Below, piece after piece: positions 23,021 through 34,289 of a DNA stretch of 64,000 nt. The DNA comes from Marsupella aquatica (lineage: Eukaryota; Marchantiophyta). Position 1 is the stretch's first letter, and each line of letters begins with the position of its first letter. The notes below the pieces were generated by a model that ran no database searches, was not told where the DNA came from, and saw only the letters and a program-made list of their open reading frames with translations. The translations under genes were made by a program, and so were the position numbers. The stretch covers positions 1,798,001 through 1,862,000 of the forward strand of contig OZ316895.1 of NCBI GenBank assembly GCA_973895155.1, in the 5' to 3' direction.

Positions 23021-25588
23021 ATGGACCTCAGTGAACGGAGAACAGAGGCAGCACCACTGCTGCCGAGCTGGACCAGCGATGGGACTTCGGATATACATGG
23101 CCAGAAAGGAAAACGTTCGGAGAAACCCGGCGCTCCTCCGGCTATGAAGCAAACTAAACCAAAACTTACTAGCAGTCCCGTTCTTAGGTGAGTAATCCTT
23201 CACCTGCCAGTCTCTCTGCGATCATTCTCTTCTTAGATCTGCGTATCGAACGGCTGGAAAGAGCGTAAGTGTTCAGAAGCATTGGGGACATCTTCAGGTA
23301 GGGCATCTTCGTTAGCAAGGCGGTAAGCTCTGTAAATTGCTCCCTTCCAAGCACTTGGATAACGAAAGCCGAAGAATTCACTGTAAAGGGAATTGTGATT
23401 TTCATGAAACGAGGAATTATCTGCAAGATAGACAGTTGAAGTAGCGATTGCACGGATAGACATTGTTCATCGGACCTTGTATCGCCTTAATTTCTCGGCT
23501 TATACAATCGATGGCGCGGTAACAGTCGTACGCCGGGAACACTTGAGCAAAATTTCCGATGGTGGAAACACTACAGCGACCGCACGAAAATCTTACTGGT
23601 GGCTGGGACCTGCCGCAAACTGAGCGCCAAGAATAATTTAGATGGGCACTATCCACTCGGCTGTGGAACAAATAATCTTTCTGTGGTCTCGAGGTTGAAT
23701 GCGATTATTAACTCTGCTCGGTTGCGTGATGTAGTTTGGTGGCTTCCTTTTCATATGGATTTGCCTCACTGGCAATGGTGTTTCTAAACAAGGCAGTTCT
23801 ATTGCAATATTCTCACTCGATGACTCTTCTAGTTCTCCAGGTACCTCTCTTGTCTTCTCTGTCATTACACCCGAATCGGAGTGCCTGCTACTGACTTGGC
23901 ATCGATTATAGCTTGATCCTCTGTGCAAAGTGGTTGAGTGAACGAAATCTTCGTTGCCTAACCTTGTCAAAATTATTAGATCGCCAGGAGTTGTAAACCT
24001 TAATCACGTATTGCTGTTTGTTGCAGCAAGCTGCAACTGCTTTTCTAATTTATTTCGGAGGTAAATTTAAAATCCTTGCGATTCGCGGGATGAATTGGAG
24101 AACTGCCAACAAGCTACTCCCGGTATCTTTATTCTACAATGCAAATGTGGCCTTCGCTCTTGCAAGCCTGAAAGGCATCAATATTCCAATGTACATTGCC
24201 CTGAAGAGACTCACTCCCCTCACTGTTCTAATCGCTGGATTCTTTTTTGGGAAGGCGAAACCGTCCGGCAAGGTACGACAGCTCTTTCCACTTCAATGTC
24301 GCTACCGTGCGATTGTTTGTCAGCATTTCATATCGTCCTTGAATGCACAGCAGTGACACCGCTGTTATTCCTTTAAACGTAAACTTGTAGCAGTCGTGTT
24401 ACTGCTGAGGCCGGGGTGAGGTTCTGATGATGCATTTTAGTAATTTTAAATCCAGTGCGATCACGGAACGAAGTACTTAGCTCTTAGCTTCATTTGTTCC
24501 ATTCTCATCCAGTAACTTCGTAGAACGTTTTTTGAACGTAGACACATGTTGATTGCAGGTGTCCTTATCGGTTCTGCTGACAGCTCTAGGAGTATTCATT
24601 GCAGCCCTGGGAGACTTTTCATTTGATCCTATGGGATATACAATGGCTCTCACTTCAGTATTCTTTCAGGTTCATAGCTCCCTCACTCTGCAGTTGGCTG
24701 AGAGGATATTACGTCAACGTCCTTGTGGTTTTTTCTTTACACGATTTCCTTTGCCTGCCCTTTGGAGACCTTCCACAAGACCTTCCATAAAAAGAATTCG
24801 CTCCTGCAATTATGTAGATCTTTCCAGTATCTATCTGCTATAACCGACATTTGTGCTAAAATGTACAGACAGCATATCTCATCCTCGTGGAGAGGTCAGG
24901 TGTAGATGATGGCCTGTCTTCCACAGAGCTGATGCTGTACAACTCCATTCTTTCACTTCCTTTTCTGCTATTTTATATCGTTGGAACCGGCGAGCTGGCT
25001 GTAGCGGGACCTGTTCTCGTGGAAAAGGTTTGTTACCTGCATCTGTCTCAGAAATGCTAGAACCATTCGACAGTCATTCCATTTTGCAAACACTTAAGAA
25101 CGGTACCACGTGTATGACGAGTATGTCCGTTGAATAGACTGTCGTGAAGTTTTGGAGCTTACAAGTTGATAACGCTTCTGCAGATGGTGAATTGGGACTT
25201 CAGTATCATGATCATTATATCTTTGGTTATGGGAATCGTTCTAAACTTCACAATGTTTCTCTGCACTATTGTTAACTCCGCCCTTACCACCACCATTGTT
25301 GGAGTTCTCAAAGGAGTCGGTTCTACGGTATGGCATCCTCGGCTGATATGTCTCGAACTTATTTCTATCTTGAAGACCTCAACCAGTTTCTTTACAGTAT
25401 TGTTTCTACTTCGTCGGTCTAACGGCATTTTGCTTCATTGTCAGGTGCTTGGCTTCGTGCTTCTTGGGGGGGTGGACATTCACGCCCTCAACGTTGCTGG
25501 GCTAGTCATAAACACCTTGGGTGGCGTCTTATATTCAATTGTGAAGTACAGTGAAAAAAAGGCGAGGAAACATTTTCCCAAATCTTAA
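23021..25588 (+). CDS. UTR7: UTr7-like UDP-sugar transporter
   Basis: Seven exons, 23021-23187, 23735-23840, 24027-24272, 24559-24669, 24869-25027, 25184-25327 and 25445-25588, join in frame to 358 residues. The protein is close to Arabidopsis UTr7 (At4g31600), a UDP-galactose/UDP-glucose transporter of the SLC35D-like drug/metabolite superfamily. Conserved blocks include AMVFLNKAVL, LLPVSLFYNANVAFALASLK, NIPMYIALKRLTP, VLNFTMFLCTIVNSALTTT and GVLKGVGSTVLGFVLLGG. About ten membrane helices are predicted by eye. A Lys-rich tail (KYSEKKARKHFPKS) faces the cytosol and could be an ER-retrieval-type signal. The N-terminal 55 residues are polar and variable. Function: exchange of nucleotide sugars into the Golgi or ER lumen; the exact substrate is inferred from the family. 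All introns obey GT-AG. The start ATG at 23021 precedes the only open frame leading into exon 2. The gene appears intact. Upstream lies the 272-bp duplication. Confidence 0.88.
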
Positions 25589-27267
25589 ATTTTGTGCCAT
25601 TTGCTGCAAACCAAACATCAGTCTGGAGCTTCAAAGAAATTTACAGGGGGATATCTCTGTCCTCCTTTGGCCTTGGTATATACAAAGTAATAAAGAAGCA
25701 ATTACAGATCTTGCTGTATGTGTGGAAATTGTGAAGTTTCCAGCAATACTTCACATCCGATGGTTTCAAGTAGTTTGTGACGCTGTCAATTCTTCCCTCA
25801 GCAAAAACAGATAGGGAAGAGGTATTTTCTACCAGCGTTCGACATTCAGTCTAGGACATGCATATCATTCGGTGACCATGGCAACTTAACATGGCTAATA
25901 ATCTTTGTAAGCTCAAATTATGGGCACAAGACAGACGCACAATCCAACCAGATCGACATAAAGTTCCCGCTTGAACGTACGGACAAAAGTAAACTGTCCC
26001 GTCTGGACTCTGTGCAACTCTTTCCTTCAGGCATTGCTGTCCAGAACAAAATCATGAACCAGTGAATGTTACTTATTATTGTTCGTCCTTACGAAAAATC
26101 TGCCGACAGTCGCAGTCAAGTATCGCCTATCACTCCCATCAAGGAATTCTCTCCAGATTCTGGCCTGAAACTATTTGATACCTAGAGGCCAAGGGTGACT
26201 TCACAAGTAGGTTGGAAAGAACTGCTTGCAAAAGCGCCCTCCCAAGCTACTCATCAGAACTCGAGGTTAAGATATTGTTATGGCTAACGTGAGAACGGAA
26301 GGGACTGTGTTGGAAAAGACTGTTGAGGGATTCCACACTCACTCCTAAATATACGGGGCTTAAATCAGTGAAGATACGCTAGTTCCACCTTCTATCCGGC
26401 TCTTTGAGTAAACACCAGAACAGGTCGGCACAGCACCTTCTAAACATCGGTAAACCGAGTTCACCATGGGAAACGGTGTGGATTTAACAAAACTCGTGGC
26501 ACTGGTGCTTAGTGTTGAAACTTGGTGACACGAGCCACTAGGGTAAGTAAACGAGACGTGGAAATATTGTTGGAAGTACGAGCCTGCAGGTCCCTAAACC
26601 AATATTAATAAGAACTTTAGGTACTAGTGCACCAGTTGGATAACCAAGTAAGGATTTCCACCAACTCGTAACTTTAAGCAATTCAGAAAGACTAACGAGT
26701 GCCAGGATTGAGCCGACACCACACGTACTTGGAACTGAATTGTCAGAAAACAAATTCAAAGATTAGTGAATGATAAATCGGAGAAACAGAATAGTTAAAA
26801 TGAAGAAACAATGGCATTTTATAATGTAATGTCATGTCATCTGATTTTATCCCACCGCGGTGTGATAATTGTTAACTTCCATCCTCAACAGCTGTTTTCT
26901 CAAGCTGAGAATTGAGCACCTTCGATCTTCTAGGTCGATATCGTTTAGGGTGCTCGTGCACTTAATTGACTAGTTGATTGTTTCAGACGTATTTCGTAAA
27001 CCGGTCCGCTATTACTGGTTCCCGGAAAAAAATTCTGCTCGCGTACTAAATGAACTACTCTAGTCTTTCAAATATTGCTGTTAAACCAGCCATCAATATT
27101 GGTTCCAGGTCCAGAAATCTGCTCCTAGCTAGCTTGTTCTATTCACAAAAGTGCGACAATGATCTTACTCGTTCAAATTCACAAAAACTGCACAAAGAAT
27201 ATGCTGAAGATGTGGCTTATAGCTGGATGTCACAAGGAAATTCAACCGGTGCACATTTTCGGTGGGA
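25589..27267. other. Spacer between convergent genes
   Basis: The 3' ends of the UTr7-like gene (plus) and the Sec14-like gene (minus) face each other across this stretch. I see no reading frame with family features, no clear repeat and no RNA gene. Both 3' untranslated regions must lie here. Confidence 0.5.
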
Positions 27268-30200
27268 CTATTGAGAAGAAACGGCTCTACAGGGATATGA
27301 CTGTCCGTCAATCTGAGCGTATTGGATGGGAATGAAGTCCGCTGTTCCACCATACGCTTTGGGAAGGCATTCTTCCCCGATTTCCTCCTTCAGCATCGAC
27401 TCCATATCTTTATCGCTGACAAACATGATCTGCAGGGTGTATCATTCTTCGTCAGTTGAGGTTCATTCGAAATGACACATCACCTCATGACAAGAGACCT
27501 ACCTATTCTGGTTGCAGTCAATGCTTCATGGATGATATGCATCCATGACCAAAGGGACACAAATGCGCACGATACCTTCACAGAAAAACCCTAAAATCGA
27601 CGTCTCTCATTCCTCCCATCCATAAAGGAAGTAACTGCTTTCAAACGTTCCTCGTACTATAGTTCTAGGGTAGTTTATGAGCTCCGCTAGCAGAATTCAG
27701 ACTGAGGGGCAACGTTTATAATTATAAAAATTTCAGTCTGTCTTGGCAGTAGTAGTGTGGTTTAACCGGCAGTTAACTGAAGTTTAGCGACCAAACTTCA
27801 ATTCATGACTCGATCGACAATACCGAGAGTGACGGTGTTACTCAATGGGAAAGAATATGTACCTTCTTTCTCGTCCTCACATCAACTGTAGGCTCCACAA
27901 GTTTGTAAGTGCCATGGAACAAAGACGACGCGTGAAGCAAGAAAAGTCTTGACATTCTCTCTGGATAATGAGCCTGCTCATCATACACCAGTGAATTACC
28001 ATGAGAAGACTAATTTAAATGCAGCTTCATAGATAAAAATTAATACCAAACCAGCAAGTGAGAGTCTAATGTGTCCTAGAGTTTTGGCAAATACCAAGCC
28101 CCCACCTATCAAATAAAATGTGTACATAAACTCTCTAAGAATGGTAGGTCTCAGCAACATGACTGTAGAGAAAACATACCTGCAGAAAGTCAATCATCAT
28201 TAAAGAGGCGCTAGTGTCCATGTTTCTGTATCCCGTAGATCCAGTATCGAAGATAGTAATAAATTGCTCCACTCCTTCTGGCATACTTCGCATTGCCAAG
28301 ATCGATACCAAAGTCATCAATGTAGATCATGTCAGTAAAATCAACTTAGTGCTCCTTCGGACAAACCAACCGCAATCTATGAACCTCAAACAGACAAACC
28401 TGAAGGAATTCAAATGAAGGAGAAGTTTATATCCTAGTGCAAGCAAAAGCACAAGAACGAATTGTCATTGGAGGGTTCCGTCCAGGTGATTTTGCCATCC
28501 AATGCGCGAAACGTCAATCACCTGATCCACTTAGAAGAACTAAACAAATAGGTTGTGCTGTAGTGAAATTGCTTCATCTTAGGTGAGAAGAGTTTTTACC
28601 TTGCAATAACTTTTTCAGTGCAGTAATAGCAGTATCCTGCAACACCAAACGAGAAACCCTCGTTAGCATACTATTACCTTAGAGACTATATAAACGACTG
28701 ATTAACTTGGCACGTATGCTCAGTTTTCCCATTCGATAGTGATGGAGATACATCACAACCAATTTCCTTGAAAAACGTTTTAGCTTTACTTTGGGCAACA
28801 AAAGGATCAGAAGGTGTCCGGATTGCAATCCAGATTATAAAACATGACGCAGATACTTTTGAGGGAATTACTTTTGAACTCCTCCATGTCTCGCCCCTTG
28901 GAGAAATGCTTTGCTCCTATGACAATCATGAGAGGCCGTCCTCGCTTGTCCAGACCTTGTAAAAATGTCTTCTCTGCCTGCAACTGGTTAGGTATTTCGT
29001 CCTCTGTAATGAAACCCTTCGGCGCAAACTGAGCTCTCCACCTCCAGTCTTTAATGAACATTTCCGAAGCCTTAGCTACGTCCATATTGCGCGCTTTCAA
29101 GAAGCGCAGCAAAGTTGCATCGTCAACCTATTCGAAACAAAAAACTGTACAATTAATAGCAGCTTCTACGATAATCTAGTCCGCAAACCACCATACGTCA
29201 GGAAATCTAAAAAATAGACGCTTGTAGTTGTCCCGCGCGTCAAATAACAGCTAAAATTAAAGGAGTATCCACAGACCGTAGACTCAAAGCGAAGAAACCA
29301 TTGGCGTACTCAGAACTTCCGCAGCTAATGCGAAGTCTTTCACTCTTACAGACGGCGTCACCCTAAGATGTGACGCCCTCGACATTGTGTAGCTTGTGTA
29401 AGATACGCGTAGAATCTAGTGGTACTTATTGACATTACTTCATATGGCTAGAATTCCAGGATTAAACTTTGATAGCATATGCGAAAGTTTGACATCATGA
29501 ATTAGCGAAGGAACGGACTTTTTCTTATCTCATCGACCTCGCAGATAGAATAAAATTTGGCTTAAAACTCGAATTCAAAGCTTCAAGTTGCCAAGACTAG
29601 CTTTCACCATCCCCGGCAAGCAACCGGAGGTGATGTAATAATAAACTTATTAACATGCACCGTTGCCGACATGTGTTCAAATAATATGCTTCTACAGTCT
29701 TATATACGAGTTTACCTACAAAAATAAAGGAAAATCGAAATCCATAGAGCACGATAGCGCTATTTTCCGGGAAGACGGTATAACTCAAATCCACCAATTA
29801 TTTATGGAATAGCCGGCTGCTTGACTTCATCATATGTAGATCAGAGGTGTTACTTATATTGAACTGTAGTGCGTTCAGACTCTTGATTCCTGATCAACGT
29901 ACCGCTCGACAGAATCCGGACGTCTGCTCTCGCTCCATGAGCTCGCGAGTGTCTGAGTCTGTCCAATCTTACATACCTCCTTTAGGCGCTCCTCGGGCTC
30001 CGAATCGATCACGCTATCTCGCAACTCACTGACGGGGCGCAACTCCGAGACTCCGATACCACTGTGATTCCCATTTGGTCTAGATGATAGATTCCATTTC
30101 TGACCATAACCCGTTGAAACGCTTTCATGCATGCCATCCTCTGTTCGCCCGCCATCTTCTGCAGCTTGGTTACTCGAGTAATCTGAGTCCCTGTCTTCAG

Positions 30201-30459
30201 ATTCATTAGCTGTGACATAGCCTTCATCGTCACTTGAATCTCGATCGAATGCGTCAAATATTCTTTCCTGGTGATTTATTGCTGTGTCACCTCCTGAGTT
30301 ACGTGGGCTGTTATCTGAAGTCAAAAAGGTTTCCTTCGAAAGTGATCCCAACATTGGTGATGATTTTGAATGTCCATGGGTAGAGAAAACACTCCTGAGA
30401 GACGAAGCAGTTTTATGCCGCGCTGACGATGCATAACGGTGTAGCGAATGGAGAGCCAT
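27268..30459 (-). CDS. Sec14-like CRAL-TRIO protein
   Basis: Six minus-strand exons, 30459-29977, 29127-28872, 28636-28600, 28285-28180, 27973-27863 and 27429-27268, join in frame to 384 residues. Exon 1 encodes a 161-residue low-complexity N-terminus rich in Ser, Asp and Glu, with many potential phosphorylation sites. Exon 2 begins with the CRAL-TRIO N-terminal signature VDDATLLRFLKAR and continues with FLQGLDKRGRPLMIV. Exon 4 gives ASMPEGVEQFITIFDTGSTGY, exon 5 AHYPERMSRLFLLHA and exon 6 IMFVSDKDME and LPKAYGGTADFIPI. This is the lipid-binding pocket fold of plant Sec14-like phosphatidylinositol transfer proteins. It lacks GOLD and nodulin domains, so it is the short type. Exon 1 also reads on past GAG|GTATGT. 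I chose that strong donor because it joins the next exon in phase 0 as KE|VDD, as in relatives. An extra small exon in the 849-base first intron is possible. Confidence 0.85.
29352..29375. other. Intronic hairpin
   Basis: GGCGTCAC and GTGACGCC form a perfect 8-bp stem around an 8-base loop, inside the first intron of the Sec14-like gene. It is probably chance or a relic of a small repeat. Confidence 0.35.
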
Positions 30460-31148
30460 ATGTGTCTCCGTGGGATCGAGAAGACGGCGAGTTCTTGGTC
30501 TTCTCTTCTGCTGTAATCAGGTCTCCCTAATTATGCTACAACACCGCACAAGCAAACTACAACTTGGACTGTTTCTGACTCGAACATAAATTCTAAGAGT
30601 GTTTTCACCCAGCCCTTTCGAAAACTAACCAGTCCCCCGGGAATCCCTTCGAGTCTGGTGAATTAAAGCTCCCTTGAACAGCAAAACTAGCCGATTTCTC
30701 TAGATGAGAACTTGAAGAGCCGGCAAAATCGAAGGATAAGAAAGCTGGAGGAAAACCAACGCCAGGCAGTACGAGAAGGTGACAAGTGTGACGGGTTATG
30801 ACGGGCAAAGCAGACACACCGGACAGCTCCATTTTCATCAGGGCAGCAGCTGTCTGTGCGAGCGAGCACTTCAGGGCCAGACAAGCTACAAACAAACAGG
30901 CCACCACCGAACCATGCCCTGATGCCCGCCCCAGCAACAGCTGCAGACAGTACCGGGATTGCACAAATATAGTGCTTTGTCAACGAGATCTGCATCTTCC
31001 GAATACCAGCACACCACCAGTCCGCCAGCAGAACCAGGATTCATCCCGTGACGGGTGATTCGGCGCACCGCATCCGGATATCTGGACAATTCCAGCACTT
31101 TCGCGGATAGTAGTATTATTACTAATTGTTCGTCTCAAATCGCATCGG

Positions 31149-31179
31149 TATCGGAGTATCGGAGTATCGGAGTATCGGA
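31149..31179. repeat. TATCGGAG octamer array
   Basis: Four consecutive copies, the last slightly short, of the 8-base unit TATCGGAG, 0.7 kb upstream of the Sec14-like start codon. Confidence 0.85.
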
Positions 31180-31436
31180 CCGAGTCGTGTGGCCGCGCCT
31201 TTACGTCTCTGTTCGACGTTCCCACGTGCCGGTTGCATTCAGTCTCGAAACACTATTTTATTCACTTTCCAAGTGTGCAGCAAGGCGTCCTGGGCTCCAG
31301 TAGGATCCACGTGTAGCTCGATGCGACCCAAAAAGCGCAAGACGGCAAGAGCGTTCCGCATTGTCATCACACAATGATTCTCTCGACCTCCCTCATTGGC
31401 TCATTCCCCATTCGAGAAAGCGAGCGACCACTTACC

Positions 31437-31480
31437 GCGCCCCGCCATGCCCCGCCCCGCCATGCCCCGCCCCGCCCAGC
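31437..31480. repeat. GC-box-like CCCCGCC array
   Basis: Direct copies of a 15-base unit with CCCCGCCCCGCC and CATG. The block is nearly pure C and G on one strand and looks like GC boxes, although these are animal promoter elements and no such role is established for plants. Confidence 0.7.
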
Positions 31481-31529
31481 CCGGCTGGTTACTTGCTCCC
31501 AGCGCAGGTGGATCCATGGAGGACGTCTT

Positions 31530-31628
31530 CTTGGCGGGGGTCTAGCTTCCATGGAGGACCTCTACTAGTTTACTTGGCGGGGGTCTAGCTTCCATGGAGG
31601 TACTAGTTTACTTGGCGCGGGTCTAGCT
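31530..31628. repeat. Tandem repeat, 38-43 bp unit
   Basis: Copies starting CTTGGCGSGGGTCTAGC lie at 31530, 31573 and 31611. The first two continue through TTCCATGGAGG. The second lacks a few bases, giving periods of 43 and 38. Confidence 0.8.
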
Positions 31629-31770
31629 CCACCTCTGAGGTTTCACCAGCTGCCGTGCTGCCTGCATGCGGACCAATCAAAGAAAAAAGCAGGTTGGACT
31701 AATTAGTACTCCGTGTGTTGCACCGGCCATCTTTTGTGGGCAAAAATTTGTCAATCATGTACCTCAAAAG

Positions 31771-33529
31771 GCTAGTGATACTAAGGCTGAATTTTATTTT
31801 TTTAATTGTTTCATTCCTCACCACCTAATGCACTAATGTTTTTTAAAAATTATGTATCATTCGCCACCACCTACCGTAGTGCACGTTGGGAGAGAGTGTT
31901 AGCCAATAAATACTCTACAATAATCAGAAAATATTGTATAATAATACATAATAAATACTCCATAATCAGTGCTTGTTTGTAAGGTAAAATAGTAATCACC
32001 TTGGCAAATGTTTTAAAACAAGGAATAAAATGGCTACTTTAGTGTGCACCAGAGTGACTAGAGGCGATAAAAGGGGGGCCGTCCCATGTGACATCAGAGT
32101 GACTATAGGTGATGGAAGGGGGGCCGGGTACCTAATGTCGACGCACAATCTGCAGAGTCAAGTCCACACAAGTCATTATTGCTGTATTATTTTTGTGAGG
32201 GCGGTGATTGCCTCAAAGCGTCTACGAGGGAAATAGGAGGGAGCTATCCAATGTTTGATTTAAATTTACTCCATAATTTATGGGGAGCCGTTCGATCTTA
32301 TCTAATCTTGAGTATTCAGATCTTAGAAATCTGATATATTGAGCTTCAACTCAACGTGAATTAGGGTGAATTTACTTTACCGTTCTCCTCAAGTTTTCTT
32401 TGCATCACGCCATTCCATGCAGGAGCGAAGGTTTTGGTGAATATGGTCGACAAAAGAATACCTGGCCCGGACTGTGTTACAGACAGTGTTAGGTTGACGA
32501 ACTACTGAGCACAGTAAATAAAAATGATTGAACAAAAGATTGGCTAGAAACCTACAAGCGGAACTTTTAGCCTAATGAGAAAGACTAATTTGATTAAACT
32601 TTTCTTTGATAGTTATCAACCTTTGAGCTATTAGTATATCTTAATTTTCATCTGAATATTTCTAATTCAATTCTATAGTGGACTCCCTTATTTTTCCCTA
32701 GTACAAAAATTTCAGAAGCCTTGCAGCAGATGAGTAAATTAATGTGAACGGTCCAACAATTTTCTTTCCAAGGCAAGTAGTGGATAGCTGGGATGATCCA
32801 AATCCATATAGAACCTGTCCAAATAAACATTAAATTAAAAACTATAGTACAAGTGCCCGCCACTTTTTTAATAGTGATAGTCTTCAAAATATGTGCCAAA
32901 AGAAATTAAAAAAAGCAAACCTAGAAGGGTAATGGAAAACCCCCTGGAAAACAAACCAAAGTAAAAACTGGGAGATATATGCTTGATGGGTCCCTTGGTG
33001 AAACTTGTTTATTTGATTGGGTCCCCATGAAACTTTTTTTTACCACTGTACATTTGTTCTTGTGTGGTATCTACTATGTATAGTTAACCACACCCGTTGC
33101 CTTGTAGTGAACTGTGCTCCCAAGCCCAGTCCACCACGCTTGTTGTCACAATCTACAGTGCCTAGTCCAACACGCGGGTCACTGTAGTCTATCACAGTTC
33201 ATTGAAACGGGCAACAATGCCATTACCACAGGAGTCGACAGGGTAATGCCTGAAGACACAATGGATTACGTCTTCCCGTGTTTCAAGGTTTAGGGTTTAG
33301 GGTGTACCCCGACACCTTCAGGTCTGTCTTCTTTTGAAATTTTTTGTATGCATTGCGCAAGGGAGTATCGTCATTTTTTGAGCGTATTTGTCGATCATTT
33401 GTCAATTTTTGTCAAGGCGGCAGTGAGTGAATTCCGAATATTGAACTTGAATATTCACTGTGGACATTTGGAGCGGGATTTGGAGGTACTTTGCACTAAC
33501 GCTGACAGTCATGCATGAAAACATTGTTA
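31771..33529. other. Intergenic, AT-rich, no gene seen
   Basis: AT-rich spacer. A 30-base motif starting AGAGTGACTA at 32051 is repeated from 32096 (period 45). Two TTTAGGG units at 33291-33304 are plant telomere-like but too few to mean anything. An imperfect inverted repeat pairs about 33088-33113 with 33194-33218 (GAACTGTG against CACAGTTC). Confidence 0.45.
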
Positions 33530-33985
33530 AAAACCCGTGTGCACTGCGTGAAAAGCATATCTAATGTCTACCCCACTATACCGTAAAAATTTGAACCCGA
33601 AGACATAATCCATAATTATTGTATTCAAGTCGTGGTTTGGGCAGCGGCAACCGCTTTTGCGGTTCTCCCACATCATCCTCGCTGTTTCATCTCTTTCTCC
33701 CACATGTTTCTTCGACCATGTAAGAGTGGCCTCTCGCACGGTCCAATAGTCACAAAAAAAACCCGTACAAGCAAACCTAATGACTACCCCACGATCGGTC
33801 AAATTTTGAATCCGAAGACGTAATGCATATTGTCTTCAAATCAAAGTTTTGGCAACGGCGGCCACTTTTTGCAGTTTCTCCCGAATAATCTTTGCGGTTT
33901 CTCGGTCGATCATGCAGGATCGGCCACACAGTCCAACCGTGTAGTTTGCCTGGAGTCATGGTTGACCATAGTCTTTCTGGAAAAC
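33530..33985. repeat. Diverged tandem duplication, ~215-230 bp
   Basis: Two copies, about 33530-33757 and 33758-33985, share stretches such as CTAATGNCTACCCCAC and AATTTGAANCCGAAGACNTAAT in the same order. Period about 213-230 bases because of indels. Similar minus-strand peptides arise from both copies, but neither has family features. It could be two units of a satellite or pieces of a non-coding element. Confidence 0.7.
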
Positions 33986-34060
33986 GTGGTTGGTTACTCC
34001 ATGAAGGAAAACCCTGTTCCAATAACTCTGATAAGAACATCCGACAGAGAATACTGACAA

Positions 34061-34148
34061 AGGGGCTTATTAGGTAAAAAAAAGTTACCTAGAGGGGTCT
34101 ATTAGGTAAGAAAATTTACCTAGGGGCCCATCGGATAAGAAAAGGTTC
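34061..34148. repeat. Short array with TAGGTAA/TTACCTA
   Basis: About three imperfect units of roughly 35 bases, each with TTAGGTAA followed by TTACCTAG or a close variant. Each unit can form a small hairpin. Confidence 0.6.
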
Positions 34149-34230
34149 ACCCAAGGCCATCAAACATATATCTCTAAAAAAATTGGAAATGAAATAATCC
34201 TTTTTGATACTCCACTTGATAATCTTCATC

Positions 34231-34250
34231 ATTGTACTTGCAAGTACAAT
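34231..34250. repeat. 20-bp perfect palindrome
   Basis: ATTGTACTTG followed by CAAGTACAAT is a perfect 20-base palindrome. Its core GTACTTGCAAGTAC recurs at 34276-34289, about 40 bases on. Confidence 0.8.
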
Positions 34251-34289
34251 ATTACCCAGCCTTGATCTCCTCATGGTACTTGCAAGTAC

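Larger units (their letters stand above)
30460..31770. other. Upstream region of Sec14-like gene
   Basis: G+C-rich DNA in front of the minus-strand Sec14-like gene. It holds three small tandem arrays: TATCGGAG x4 at about 31149-31179, a 15-base CCCCGCCCCGCCATG-like array at about 31437-31480, and a roughly 40-base unit starting CTTGGCG at 31530, 31573 and 31611. Reading frames over these arrays are chance products of the repeats. Confidence 0.5.

Noticed and set aside
28000-28170. Apparent in-frame stop in the Sec14-like gene
   Set aside because: The suspect stretch is intronic; a GT-AG intron removes it and the reading frame is intact.
27996-28193. Minus-strand frame of 65 codons with hydrophobic residues
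   Set aside because: It falls in an intron of the Sec14-like gene; the true exon starts at 27973 with AHYPERM.
33291-33304. TTTAGGG TTTAGGG, plant telomere motif
   Set aside because: Two units are expected by chance in 64 kb; no interstitial array.
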